From Tabrizicola sp. (GTDB lineage: Bacteria > Pseudomonadota > Alphaproteobacteria > Rhodobacterales > Rhodobacteraceae): a DNA stretch of 55,784 nucleotides. This document shows, piece by piece, positions 47,853-55,784 of the stretch. Location: positions 1 through 55,784 of the forward strand of contig NZ_JAEULO010000028.1 of NCBI RefSeq assembly GCF_016793705.1, written 5' to 3'. The position numbers were made by a program, and so were the translations under genes. Below the pieces are notes generated by a model. The model was given only the letters and a program-made list of their open reading frames with translations, was not told where the DNA came from and searched no databases. Within the stretch, counting starts at the first letter, position 1, and every line of letters begins with the position of its first letter.

Positions 47853-48658
47853 TGCGGCTGACCGTCGACCATGTGACCCGCTATCGCTACGACACGCCCG
47901 TCCGGTCGGTGGTGCAAAGCCACCGCCTGACGCCTTCGGTCTTCACGGGTCAGAAGGTGTTCGACTGGGAGGTCACGGTGACGGAGGGCACGAAAGGCGC
48001 GCGGCACCGCGACGGGGCAGGGGATGTCGTGCAGGGCTGGACCATCGCCGGACCCGTCACCGAGATCGCCGTCCGGGTGCAGGGCACGGTGGAGACCGAG
48101 GATATGGCGGGCGTGTTGCGCGGCCACCGCGAAACCGTCGCCCCCGACTGCTATCTCCGCGAAACCGCCCCCACCCGGATCGACGTGGCGCTCGCTGCCC
48201 TCGCCAATACCGCCACCGGCGCCGACACGCTTGCACTTGCCCATGCGCTGTCCGCCGCCGTCGCCGGGGCCATCGCCTACCGCCCGGGCGTGACCCATGC
48301 CCATACCACCGCCGCCGAGGCGCTGACCCTGGGCGAGGGGGTCTGCCAGGACCATGCCCATGCGCTGATCGCCTGCGCCCGAAGCCGGGGCATCCCGGCG
48401 CGCTATGTCTCGGGCTACCTTTTCGCCACCGAAGACGGCACCCCGCATGAAGCCGCCCATGCCTGGGCCGAGCTGCACATTTCTGGCCTCGGCTGGGTCG
48501 GCTTCGACCCCGCGAACCTCTCCTGCCCCGACGCCCGCTTCATCCGCCTCGGCTCGGGCTTCGATGCGCAGGATGCCGCCCCGATCCGCGGCATTGCGCG
48601 CGGCGGGGCGCGCGAGGCGATGGATGTGACGGTTGCGGTCCAGCAATCCGCCCAATAG
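47852..48658 (+). CDS. Transglutaminase-like cysteine peptidase-fold protein of the Anbu operon
   Basis: 268 aa. An N-terminal beta domain (MRLTVDHVTRYRYDTPV) precedes the transglutaminase core with Cys165 (GEGVCQDHAH), His203 (EAAHAWAEL) and Asp219 (GFDPAN). It probably cleaves or forms an amide bond. Its ATG at 47852 overlaps the alpha-E stop (TGATG); a longer reading in this frame runs through the alpha-E gene and is rejected. 30 bp before the Anbu gene. Confidence 0.92.
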   Translation: MRLTVDHVTRYRYDTPVRSVVQSHRLTPSVFTGQKVFDWEVTVTEGTKGARHRDGAGDVVQGWTIAGPVTEIAVRVQGTVETEDMAGVLRGHRETVAPDCYLRETAPTRIDVALAALANTATGADTLALAHALSAAVAGAIAYRPGVTHAHTTAAEALTLGEGVCQDHAHALIACARSRGIPARYVSGYLFATEDGTPHEAAHAWAELHISGLGWVGFDPANLSCPDARFIRLGSGFDAQDAAPIRGIARGGAREAMDVTVAVQQSAQ

Positions 48659-48688
48659 GCTCTGCGGCGCGGAACCGGGGGACAACGG

Positions 48689-49411
48689 ATGACTTACTGC
48701 GTGGGCCTTCTCTTGAACGAAGGCATGGTACTTCTGTCGGACACGCGTACCAACGCGGGGCTCGACAACATCTCGACCTACCGCAAGATGTTCACCTTCG
48801 AGGACCCCGGTGAGCGCGTCATCGTGATCATGACCGCCGGCAGCCTGTCGGTTTCGCAGACCACCATCGCCCAGCTGCGCGAGGCGATCGACGACCCCGA
48901 GGCCACGCCCGATACTTCGATCATGCTCGCGCCCACGCTGCTGAAGGTGGCCGAGATCGTCGGGGCGACCCTGGCCAAGGTCAGGGCCGAGGTGGACGAA
49001 AAGCTCTCCGCCATGCAGGGGGCCTCGGCCTCGATGATCGTCGCCGGGCAAAGGAAGGGCGGCGCGATGCGGCTCTTCCTCATCTACCCCGAGGGCAATT
49101 TCATCGAGGCGACCGAGGACACGCCCTTCCTCCAGATCGGCGAGCACAAATATGGCAAGCCGATCCTCGACCGGGTGGTCAAGCCCACGACAAGCCTGGC
49201 CGACGCGGTGAAGGCCGTCCTTCTGTCGATGGATTCGACCCTGCGTTCGAACCTTTCCGTCGGCATGCCGCTCGATCTTGCCGTGATCGAACACGATGTC
49301 TGCAAGGTGACGCAGAAACGTCGGATCGAAGCAGGCGATCCGGCGTTCCGCGCCATGTCAGAGGCCTGGTCGAATGCGCTGCGCGACGGTTTTGCCCGCA
49401 TCGTGATATGA
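48689..49411 (+). CDS. Anbu (proteasome-type N-terminal nucleophile peptidase)
   Basis: 240 aa. Begins MTYCVG, so removal of Met exposes Thr as the N-terminal nucleophile. SDTRTN supplies the Asp at proteasome position 17 and YRKMF the Lys at about position 32-33. The HslV/beta-subunit fold is otherwise visible (IVIMTAGSLSVSQ, RLFLIYPEGNFIEAT). Anbu proteins form rings or helical rings in crystals (published), with weak or undetected peptidase activity. Last gene of the four-gene operon, with GGGGGAC before the ATG. Confidence 0.94.
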   Translation: MTYCVGLLLNEGMVLLSDTRTNAGLDNISTYRKMFTFEDPGERVIVIMTAGSLSVSQTTIAQLREAIDDPEATPDTSIMLAPTLLKVAEIVGATLAKVRAEVDEKLSAMQGASASMIVAGQRKGGAMRLFLIYPEGNFIEATEDTPFLQIGEHKYGKPILDRVVKPTTSLADAVKAVLLSMDSTLRSNLSVGMPLDLAVIEHDVCKVTQKRRIEAGDPAFRAMSEAWSNALRDGFARIVI

Positions 49412-49428
49412 CGCGGGCAGCGGGCTGC

Positions 49429-50943
49429 TCAGTCCGCGTCGCCCGCCACCTGGCTCAGCACCTGGCCGCGACCACGCAGCCGCATGATCATCGGCACGAC
49501 CAGGAACACCGCCGAAACCCCCAGCAAGACGGCCGAGACCGGGGTGGAGACCAGCGTCATCCAGTCGCCCTGCGCAATCGACAGCGCCCGGCGCAGCTGC
49601 TGTTCCGCCATCGGCCCCAGGATCAGCCCCACCACCACCGGCGCGACCGGATAGCCGTAAAGCCGCATCCCGTACCCCATGACCCCGAACAGGATCAGCA
49701 TCCCCAATTCCACCGGCGATGGGTTGACCCCGATGGTCCCGAGCGTGGCGAAAAGAAGAATGCCGCCATAAAGCCAGGGCCGGGGGATCGACAGCAGTTT
49801 GATCCACAGCCCGATCAGCGGCAGGTTCAGCACCACCAGCATGACGTTGGCGATCAGAAGGCTTGCGATCAGACCCCAGACCAACTCGGCGTTCATCACG
49901 AAGAGCAAGGGCCCCGGCTGCAACCCGAACTGCTGGAACCCGGCCAGCATGATCGCCGCCGTCGCGGTCGTCGGCAGCCCTAGCGTCAAGAGCGGTACCA
50001 GCGTTCCTGCCGCCGCCGCGTTGTTTGCCGCCTCCGGCCCGGCGACGCCCTCGATGGCGCCATGACCGAACTCCTCGGGGTGTTTCGTCAGCTTCCGCTC
50101 CGCCGCATAGGACAGGAACGAAGCCACATCCGCACCCCCGGCGGGCATCGAACCGATGGGAAAGCCGATGAAGGTCCCGCGCAGCCAGGCCTTCCAGGAC
50201 CGGCGCCAGTCCTCCCGCGTCATCTTCACGCTGCCCTTCACCCGGTGCATCCCGTCCGGCGGGTCCAGCATCGCCGCCACCGCCAGCGCCTCGCCGATGG
50301 CGAAAAGCGCGACGGCAAGCGTCGTCGTCTCGATCCCGTCCATCAGCTGCGGCACGCCATAGGTCAGCCGCGCCGCCCCGGTCAGCCCGTCGATCCCGAC
50401 GCAGGCCAGTGCCAGACCGAGGAACAGCGAGGTCAGCCCCCGCAAGGCGCTGTCGCCGAAAGTCGCCGACACCGTGACGAAGGCCAGCACCATCAGCGCG
50501 AAATATTCCCGTGGGCCAAGCGTCAGCGCCAGCTTGACCACTTGCGGCGCAAGAAACGCCAACAGCAGCGTCGCGATCAGCCCGGCGACGAAACTGCCAA
50601 TGGCAGCGGTCGCCAGCGCCGGTCCTCCACGTCCCTGCCGCGCCATCTGGTTGCCTTCGATCGCCGTGACGATCGAGGCGCTTTCCCCCGGCGTGTTCAA
50701 CAGGATCGAGGTCGTCGACCCGCCATACATGCCGCCGTAATAGATCCCCGCGAACATGATCAGCGATCCGGCCGGGTCGAGCCCGTAAGTGACGGGCAAG
50801 AGCAAAGCCACGGTCAGCGCCGGGCCGATCCCCGGCAGGACGCCGACGGCTGTGCCCAGCGTCACCCCGATCAGCGCATAAAACAGGATCATCGGCTCAA
50901 GCGCGGTCGACAGGCCCTGCATCAGGAGCGAAAAGCTTTCCAT
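49429..50943 (-). CDS. tctA: Tripartite tricarboxylate transporter large permease TctA
   Basis: 504 aa, 11-12 TM helices. Family landmarks: [21 protein letters not shown] near the start, [20 protein letters not shown] and [17 protein letters not shown]. Imports citrate-type or other carboxylates with TctB and TctC, driven by cation gradient. Last gene of the operon, 3 bp after tctB. Confidence 0.96.
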   Translation of the reverse strand: MESFSLLMQGLSTALEPMILFYALIGVTLGTAVGVLPGIGPALTVALLLPVTYGLDPAGSLIMFAGIYYGGMYGGSTTSILLNTPGESASIVTAIEGNQMARQGRGGPALATAAIGSFVAGLIATLLLAFLAPQVVKLALTLGPREYFALMVLAFVTVSATFGDSALRGLTSLFLGLALACVGIDGLTGAARLTYGVPQLMDGIETTTLAVALFAIGEALAVAAMLDPPDGMHRVKGSVKMTREDWRRSWKAWLRGTFIGFPIGSMPAGGADVASFLSYAAERKLTKHPEEFGHGAIEGVAGPEAANNAAAAGTLVPLLTLGLPTTATAAIMLAGFQQFGLQPGPLLFVMNAELVWGLIASLLIANVMLVVLNLPLIGLWIKLLSIPRPWLYGGILLFATLGTIGVNPSPVELGMLILFGVMGYGMRLYGYPVAPVVVGLILGPMAEQQLRRALSIAQGDWMTLVSTPVSAVLLGVSAVFLVVPMIMRLRGRGQVLSQVAGDAD

Positions 50944-50946
50944 GGC

Positions 50947-51435
50947 CTACCCCCGGAAGATCAGCAGTTCGAGCGGACCGCCCGGCAGGTTCAGCTTCAG
51001 AAGCCGATCAAAGATGCCGTAGATCACGAAGGCCAGCGCGAAGCCGACCAAGATGTTGCGCCACAGCGGCTTCTGCCCGAAGCCCCGCGCGGTCATCCCG
51101 AACAGGATCGCCCCCGACAGGATGAACCCGGCCACATGCAGCAGCAGCAGCTGGCCAATGAGTCCGCCCATGATCCACAGCACCGGCGCCGGGGCCTGCG
51201 GCGGCGGGCGCGGCAGGTCGCCCTTCAAACCGGAGATCACCGTCAGTCCCGCCAGCAGCAAAAGCCCGTAGGCGATGATCCGCGGCACATCCGCCGGGCC
51301 GACCCCGGCATAGCCGCCGTCCTGCTTCAGCCCCGACGCATCCCACAGGATCATTGCGGCAAGCCCCGCAAGGCCCGCCGCAATGACGAACGCCGCCCAC
51401 CTGGGGCGGCGTTCCAAGGGAAAACCCTCGCTCAT
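50947..51435 (-). CDS. tctB: Tripartite tricarboxylate transporter small permease TctB
   Basis: 162 aa, four TM helices. N-terminus is cytoplasmic and basic (ERRPRW), then FVIAAGLAGLAAMILWD and later GGLIGQLLLLHVAGFILSGAIL. The start overlaps the tctC stop by 4 bp. Confidence 0.92.
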   Translation of the reverse strand: MSEGFPLERRPRWAAFVIAAGLAGLAAMILWDASGLKQDGGYAGVGPADVPRIIAYGLLLLAGLTVISGLKGDLPRPPPQAPAPVLWIMGGLIGQLLLLHVAGFILSGAILFGMTARGFGQKPLWRNILVGFALAFVIYGIFDRLLKLNLPGGPLELLIFRG

Positions 51436-52376
51436 TTCACCAGACCGATGTCGCGCAATACGCCGTCGGTCGCGGCGATATCCGCGTCCAGCTGCGTCGC
51501 GAAGGCGTCGCCCGCCAGATAGGTGTTGGCCCAGCCCCTGTCGGCCAGCATCTTGGTCCAGCCGGCGCTGGCATTCAGCTTGTCCATGTCGGCGGTGATC
51601 TTCGCCACCTGCTCGTCGCTCAGCCCCGGTGCGGCTGCGACCATGCGCCAGTTCTCGACCACCACGTCGAAGCCCGATTCCTTGATCGTCGGCGCGTCAA
51701 TGCCCTCCAGCCGCTCGGCGGAGGACACGGCCAGCAGCCGCATCGTCCCGGCCTTCACCTGTTCCTGGAACTCGCCGACCGAGGAGACCCCCGCCGTGAC
51801 CTGGTTGCCCAGGATCGCCGCCATCGCCTCGCCGCCGCCCGAAAAGGCGACATAGTTGATCTTGGTCGGGTCGACGCCCGCAGCCTTGGCCAGGAGACCG
51901 ACGAGGATATGGTCCGTGCCGCCCGCCGATCCACCGGCCCAGCTGACCGAACCCGGATCGGCCTTCAGCTTCTCGACCAGATCACCAAGCGTCTGGATGT
52001 CCGAGGCCGCCGGAACCACGATTGCCTCGGTATCGCCCGTCAGCCGCGCGATGGGGGTCACGTCCTTCAGCGTCACGGGCGAGGCGTTGGTCAGGATCGC
52101 CCCCACCATCACATAGCCGCCGACGATCAGCTTGGTCGGGTCGCCCGCGCTGTCGGCCACGAACTGCGCCAGACCCACCGTACCGCCCGCGCCGGGGACG
52201 TTGATCACCTCGACCGAGGGGGCGATGCCTTCGGCCTGCAGGACCTCCTGCATGGCGCGCGCGGTGCCGTCCCAGCCGCCGCCGGGGTTGGCGGGCGCCA
52301 TGATCGTGTAGTCCTGCGCGAAAGCGGGAACCGCCAGCGCAGCCGCGAAGGCCACGCCAAGAAGGGTGTGTTTCAT
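51432..52376 (-). CDS. tctC: Tripartite tricarboxylate transporter binding protein TctC
   Basis: 314 aa with signal peptide [20 protein letters not shown]. Bug-family periplasmic receptor: [36 protein letters not shown] and [12 protein letters not shown] are typical. Presents the carboxylate to TctAB. The ATG at 52376 has GGAGGAAAA upstream. Confidence 0.95.
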   Translation of the reverse strand: MKHTLLGVAFAAALAVPAFAQDYTIMAPANPGGGWDGTARAMQEVLQAEGIAPSVEVINVPGAGGTVGLAQFVADSAGDPTKLIVGGYVMVGAILTNASPVTLKDVTPIARLTGDTEAIVVPAASDIQTLGDLVEKLKADPGSVSWAGGSAGGTDHILVGLLAKAAGVDPTKINYVAFSGGGEAMAAILGNQVTAGVSSVGEFQEQVKAGTMRLLAVSSAERLEGIDAPTIKESGFDVVVENWRMVAAAPGLSDEQVAKITADMDKLNASAGWTKMLADRGWANTYLAGDAFATQLDADIAATDGVLRDIGLVK

Positions 52377-52451
52377 CTGTTTTCCTCCCATGGGGCAACC
52401 GGGGTTGCCGAATCTGCCGGGGCTCCTCTCCCCGGAACGGGGCCAGCAGAG

Positions 52452-52479
52452 CATGTCAACCTGTCACCAAGCTGACATG
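52452..52479. promoter_or_regulatory. TGTCA repeat cluster upstream of tctC (possible TctD site)
   Basis: Inverted repeat CATGTCA (52452-52458) / TGACATG (52473-52479), with a third TGTCA at 52462-52466 in direct orientation, 8 bp from the first. It is 76-103 bp upstream of the tctC start. OmpR-type regulators bind direct repeats about one turn apart; the third copy partly fits that. Confidence 0.38.
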
Positions 52480-52486
52480 GCCCGCC

Positions 52487-53533
52487 CTATTCGCCCCCCT
52501 CCAGCGCCGCGTTCCAGGCGGCCAGCACGCGCGCCCGGCTGGCCGCGTCCAGATAGGCCAGCAACCCCGGCGACACCGCGACCGGGCGCAGCTTCGCCCC
52601 CAGCGTCTCCTGCATCGCCGCCGCCGAATCCTTGCCCGCCACCTCCAGGCTGATCGCGGGCAGGCGCAGCCGCTCGGCCAGCACGGTCTGCCCCTCGCGC
52701 GACAGAAGGAAGTCCAGGAAGGCCTCACCCAGATCGGGTGAATGTGCCGCCCGCGGCACCAGCGCCACCCGGCTGACCACCACCACATAATCGCGCGGCA
52801 GCATCAGCCCCAGGTCCGGCAACCGCGACGCCTGGTCGGCCGCATAGGACCCCAGCACGTTGTAGCCGAGCTTCAGCGTGCCTGCGTTCACCCGGTCGAT
52901 CACGTCCTGCGAGGTGGGGAAGACCTGCACCCCGGCCCGTCCCATCGCCCGCACCAGCGTCCAGAGGTCGGCGAAATGCTCCTCGTCCCGCATCAGGAAC
53001 AGGTATCCCACCGCCGAGCGCGCGATGTCATAGGTGCCGATGGACCCCTTCGGCGCGGTCCGCAGCCAGTCGATCAGCGCCGCCCGGGTGTCCGGCGGGC
53101 CGCCGGGGAACGAGGGCCGGTGATAGACGATCACCGCAGGCTCGAAGGTCAGCGCGAAGACCATGTTGCGCCAGACCGCCCAGTCCGGCCAACCCGCCGC
53201 CCCCGGCACATCGGCCTCGCTTGCATAGCCGTCATTGGCCAGCTTCACCGTGACGTCCATCGCCGAGGAGAACACCAGATCCGCCGTGGCCGCGCCCGCA
53301 TCCGTCTCCTGCATCACCCGATCCGCGATCTCGCCGGTCAAGAGGTCCTCGTAGCGCACCGCGACATCCGGGGCCCCGCGCTGGAACGCCTCGATCAGCG
53401 GGCGGGCCAGCGGCGAATCGAGCGAGGAATAGACCACCAACTCCCGCGACCCGCCGCCCGGCGCGGGAAACACCACCACATCCGCCGCGGCAGGCAGGGC
53501 AAGGCAGACCAGAAGTGCGCGCAGGACCCACAT
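52487..53533 (-). CDS. Extra periplasmic binding protein (Fe3+/thiamine-ABC-type) next to tctDE
   Basis: 348 aa. Signal peptide MWVLRALLVCLALPAAA, then ELVVYSSLDSPLARPLIEAF, a type II binding-protein start. MPRDY-like region and SPDLGEAFLDFLLSREGQTVLAE follow. No permease or ATPase is adjacent. Divergent from tctD by 172 bp. It may serve as a co-sensor for TctE rather than for uptake (inference). Confidence 0.83.
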   Translation of the reverse strand: MWVLRALLVCLALPAAADVVVFPAPGGGSRELVVYSSLDSPLARPLIEAFQRGAPDVAVRYEDLLTGEIADRVMQETDAGAATADLVFSSAMDVTVKLANDGYASEADVPGAAGWPDWAVWRNMVFALTFEPAVIVYHRPSFPGGPPDTRAALIDWLRTAPKGSIGTYDIARSAVGYLFLMRDEEHFADLWTLVRAMGRAGVQVFPTSQDVIDRVNAGTLKLGYNVLGSYAADQASRLPDLGLMLPRDYVVVVSRVALVPRAAHSPDLGEAFLDFLLSREGQTVLAERLRLPAISLEVAGKDSAAAMQETLGAKLRPVAVSPGLLAYLDAASRARVLAAWNAALEGGE

Positions 53534-53705
53534 GATCGCGAGCCTAGCCCGGCCACCCCGGTGCGACAATCACCCCCTCGCCGCGCGACCTTGTCTTCCC
53601 GCCGGAAAGCCCTTTCCTCTTTGCCCCAAATATCCCCGGCGGAGCCATCCGCGAGGCGTGACGAAGTCATCGACGAGCAATCCCCGCCTGTCCTACGCTC
53701 CGCCC

Positions 53706-54371
53706 ATGCGAATCCTGCTTGTCGAGGACGACCTGCCCCTGGCCGAGGCGCTGACCACGCTCCTTCACGGCGCGGGTTATGCCGTGGACGTCACCCATGA
53801 CGGGCTCTCCGCCGAAACCCTGATCGGCGCCGAACGGTTTGACCTCGTGATCCTCGACCTGAACCTGCCGGAAAAGGACGGGCTGTCGGTGCTTCGGTCG
53901 CTGCGCGGGCGGAAGAACCCGGTGCCGGTCCTGATCCTGACCGCGCGGGGTGAACCGGCCGAAAAGGTCGCCGGACTCGACCTCGGCGCCGACGACTACA
54001 TGGTCAAGCCCTTCGATGTGGGTGAATTCGAGGCCCGCGTCCGCTCGATCCTGCGACGGCAGGCGGGACTCCATGCCTCGGACGTCCAGATCGGCCCGGT
54101 CCGCTTCGACATGGCCGCGCGCCGCTTCCATGTCGGCGAGGAACATCTCGACCTTCCCGCCCGCGAATTGGCGCTGCTCGAACTGTTCTTTCTGCGCGCC
54201 GGGCGCGTCGTCGGCAAGGAGGCCATCGTCCAGTCGCTGACGACGCTGGACGACAGCCTGTCGGACAATGCCATCGAGCAATATGTCAGCCGCCTGCGAC
54301 GCCGCCTGCATCCGCACGGGCTGGTGCTGCGCACCGCCCGCGGCCTCGGCTATCTGCTGGAAAGGCCCTGA
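53706..54371 (+). CDS. tctD: TctD-type OmpR-family response regulator
   Basis: 221 aa. Receiver domain with acidic pair Glu7-Asp8-Asp9, phospho-acceptor Asp51 (VILDLNLPEKDG), Thr79 and Lys101 (VKPF). C-terminal winged helix (LPARELALLELFFLRAGRVVGKEAI... VSRLRRRLHPHGLVLRTARGLGYLL). The ATG at 53706 starts at the receiver domain; longer readings upstream add non-domain residues. The kinase gene starts 3 bp after the stop. Confidence 0.93.
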   Translation: MRILLVEDDLPLAEALTTLLHGAGYAVDVTHDGLSAETLIGAERFDLVILDLNLPEKDGLSVLRSLRGRKNPVPVLILTARGEPAEKVAGLDLGADDYMVKPFDVGEFEARVRSILRRQAGLHASDVQIGPVRFDMAARRFHVGEEHLDLPARELALLELFFLRAGRVVGKEAIVQSLTTLDDSLSDNAIEQYVSRLRRRLHPHGLVLRTARGLGYLLERP

Positions 54372-54374
54372 TCC

Positions 54375-55751
54375 TTGGACCATCCCGCCTCGCTCCGCCG
54401 CTCGATCCTGCTCTGGCTTGTCCTCGCCACCGCCGCCATTGGCGTCCTCGCCCTGCTCGACACCCGGACCGAGGCCCTGCGCACCGCCCGCGAGGTGTCG
54501 GACCGCGTCCTGGTCGGTTCGGCGATGGCGATCGCCGAAGGGGTGGATGTCGCCGCGGATGGCGGGCTTTCGATCGCGATCCCCTTCTCGGCGCTCGACA
54601 TGCTGTCCTCGACCGCGCAGGACCAGGTCTTCTACCGGGTGGACGGGCCGCAGGGCATCCTGACGGGATACCGGGACCTTCTTCCCGCCATCGTCCCGCC
54701 GGGCCAGGAAACCGGGCTTGCCGATGCGCTCTACCGGAGCCTGCCGATCCGCACGGCGACCCTCGCGCGCGAACTCACCACCGGCGAGGGGACGCTGCCC
54801 TTCACCGTCACCGTGGCCGAGACCACTCGCGCCCGCGATGCGCTGGCACGGTCGATCCTGACCCGATCCGCGCTGCGCATCGCCGGGCTGATCGCCGGGG
54901 CCGCGCTGGTCGCCTGGGCCGCCGCGACCTATGCGCTGCGCCCGCTCGACCGGCTGTCGCGCGCCATCGCCTCGCGCGCGCCCCACGACCTGACCCCGAT
55001 GCCTCCCGACGCCCCGGCCGAATTGCGCCCGGTCGTCGATGCGCTGAACGGCTTCCTTCTGCGGCTCTCGCGCGCCATGGCAGCGCTCCAGAACTTTGCC
55101 AGCAACGCCAACCACCAGATCCGCACGCCGCTGACCGTCGCGCGCACCCAGATCGCGGTCGCTGTCCGCCCCGATGGCACGCGGCCCGAAGCTCTGGACA
55201 AGGCCGACGCGGCGCTCGTCCGCATCGAGCGCGTCCTGGAACAGGTCCTGCTCCTCGCGCGGGTCGAGGCCTCGGGCACAAGGCCCGCGCTGCGTGACGT
55301 CGATGTCGCGGCGCTCGCCCGCGCGGTGACCGCCGACCTCATGCCGCAGGCGGTCCGGCTGGGGCAGGATCTCGGCTACGACGGCCCGGAGCGGGCGCTG
55401 GCCCGGACCGAGGACGTGCTCCTCGGCGAGCTTCTGCGCAATCTGCTCGGCAATGCCCTGACGCATTGCCCGGCCGAGACGATGGTGACGGTGCATCTGG
55501 AATCCGCGGGGCAGGGAGCCCTGCGCCTCACGGTGACCGACACCGGCCCGCGCCTTGCCGAGGCCGATCTCGCAGCCCTGCGCGCCCGGCTTCTGCCGGC
55601 GCCCGGCCCGGCCGAAATGCGCTCCGGCACCCGCGGCCTCGGTCTGCACATCGTGGCCGAAATCGCCCGCGCCCTCCGCGCCGGTGTCGACATCGACCAC
55701 GGCTCCGAGGGCAGGGGCCTCGCCGTCACCGTCACGCTGCCGGTGGCCTGA
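54375..55751 (+). CDS. tctE: TctE-type sensor histidine kinase
   Basis: 458 aa, TTG start directly after tctD. TM1 at about 10-28, periplasmic sensor domain to about 165, TM2 at about 167-187, HAMP-like segment, DHp with His247 (NHQIRTPLTVAR), and CA domain with N-box NLLGNALTHCP, DTGPRL and GLGLHIV. Matches the TctE group (also BctE/TctDE regulators of carboxylate uptake). It probably senses the TctC ligand and, with TctD, controls tctCBA. Confidence 0.93.
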   Translation: MDHPASLRRSILLWLVLATAAIGVLALLDTRTEALRTAREVSDRVLVGSAMAIAEGVDVAADGGLSIAIPFSALDMLSSTAQDQVFYRVDGPQGILTGYRDLLPAIVPPGQETGLADALYRSLPIRTATLARELTTGEGTLPFTVTVAETTRARDALARSILTRSALRIAGLIAGAALVAWAAATYALRPLDRLSRAIASRAPHDLTPMPPDAPAELRPVVDALNGFLLRLSRAMAALQNFASNANHQIRTPLTVARTQIAVAVRPDGTRPEALDKADAALVRIERVLEQVLLLARVEASGTRPALRDVDVAALARAVTADLMPQAVRLGQDLGYDGPERALARTEDVLLGELLRNLLGNALTHCPAETMVTVHLESAGQGALRLTVTDTGPRLAEADLAALRARLLPAPGPAEMRSGTRGLGLHIVAEIARALRAGVDIDHGSEGRGLAVTVTLPVA

Positions 55752-55784
55752 AACTGCGCTCTGCGGAAGGTTGGCTGGGGCGCT

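Overview
The window is a high-GC chromosomal segment that looks like a member of the Rhodobacterales (Rhodobacteraceae/Paracoccaceae, Alphaproteobacteria). The grounds are the base composition, an alphaproteobacterial ccmABCDG cluster, a lon-HU-tRNA-Val neighbourhood, a Hint-domain protein of the kind common in that group, TctCBA-TctDE, and generally close-packed genes with 1-8 bp overlaps. I see no insertion sequence, phage module or CRISPR array. It reads as ordinary core and accessory chromosome. The left edge cuts lon; the right edge falls just after a histidine kinase gene.

Layout. 1-3018: the 3' part of lon, a tailed HU-like protein, tRNA-Val(CAC), a glycine-rich membrane protein and tRNA-Val(TAC). 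3134-10700: two tandem membrane-fusion-protein plus ABC systems, the first MacAB-like (adaptor, ATPase, permease), the second in the order ATPase, large double-FtsX permease, adaptor. 10707-18350: a membrane-anchored Ser/Thr kinase, a CRTAC1-type FG-GAP protein overlapping a vanadium-haloperoxidase-like gene, a DAO-family FAD oxidase and, divergent from it, a short dimethylformamidase-large-subunit homologue. 18420-21157: ccmA, ccmB, ccmC, ccmD, ccmG for cytochrome c maturation. 21195-28943: a Hint protein, aconitase, a DUF1223 protein, a lipid A acyltransferase-like gene, an EamA exporter and a VOC protein. 29043-34412: an isolated divergent fliG, a pair of small secreted proteins sharing a Cys/Trp motif, purB, an EEP-family membrane protein and a bestrophin-family gene broken by one missing base.

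34494-37486 is a molybdate module: a one-domain ModE-like regulator followed by modABC, with a plausible ModE box in front of modA. 37600-45367 is a probable catabolic module: an aldehyde dehydrogenase, a GntR/FCD regulator, a five-gene LivKHMGF-type ABC transporter and a hydantoin/Asp-Glu racemase-like enzyme. A palindrome overlapping a consensus -35 box lies in the divergent gap, which suggests the GntR protein controls the transporter. 45485-49411 is the Anbu gene set: circularly permuted ATP-grasp, alpha-E protein, transglutaminase-like protein and the Anbu proteasome-like peptidase. This is the most system-like and least understood part of the window. 49429-55751 is a tripartite tricarboxylate transporter (tctCBA), an extra periplasmic binding protein and the TctD/TctE two-component pair that probably senses the substrate.

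Items most worth a second look are the Anbu operon with its upstream palindrome, the bestrophin frameshift, the haloperoxidase homologue with Ser in place of the relay Asp, the paired secreted Cys-x2-Gly-x-[Ile/Val]-Trp-Asp proteins, a REP-like element that supplies the stop codon of a neighbouring gene, and the operator candidates before the GntR-regulated transporter, modA, acnA and tctC.
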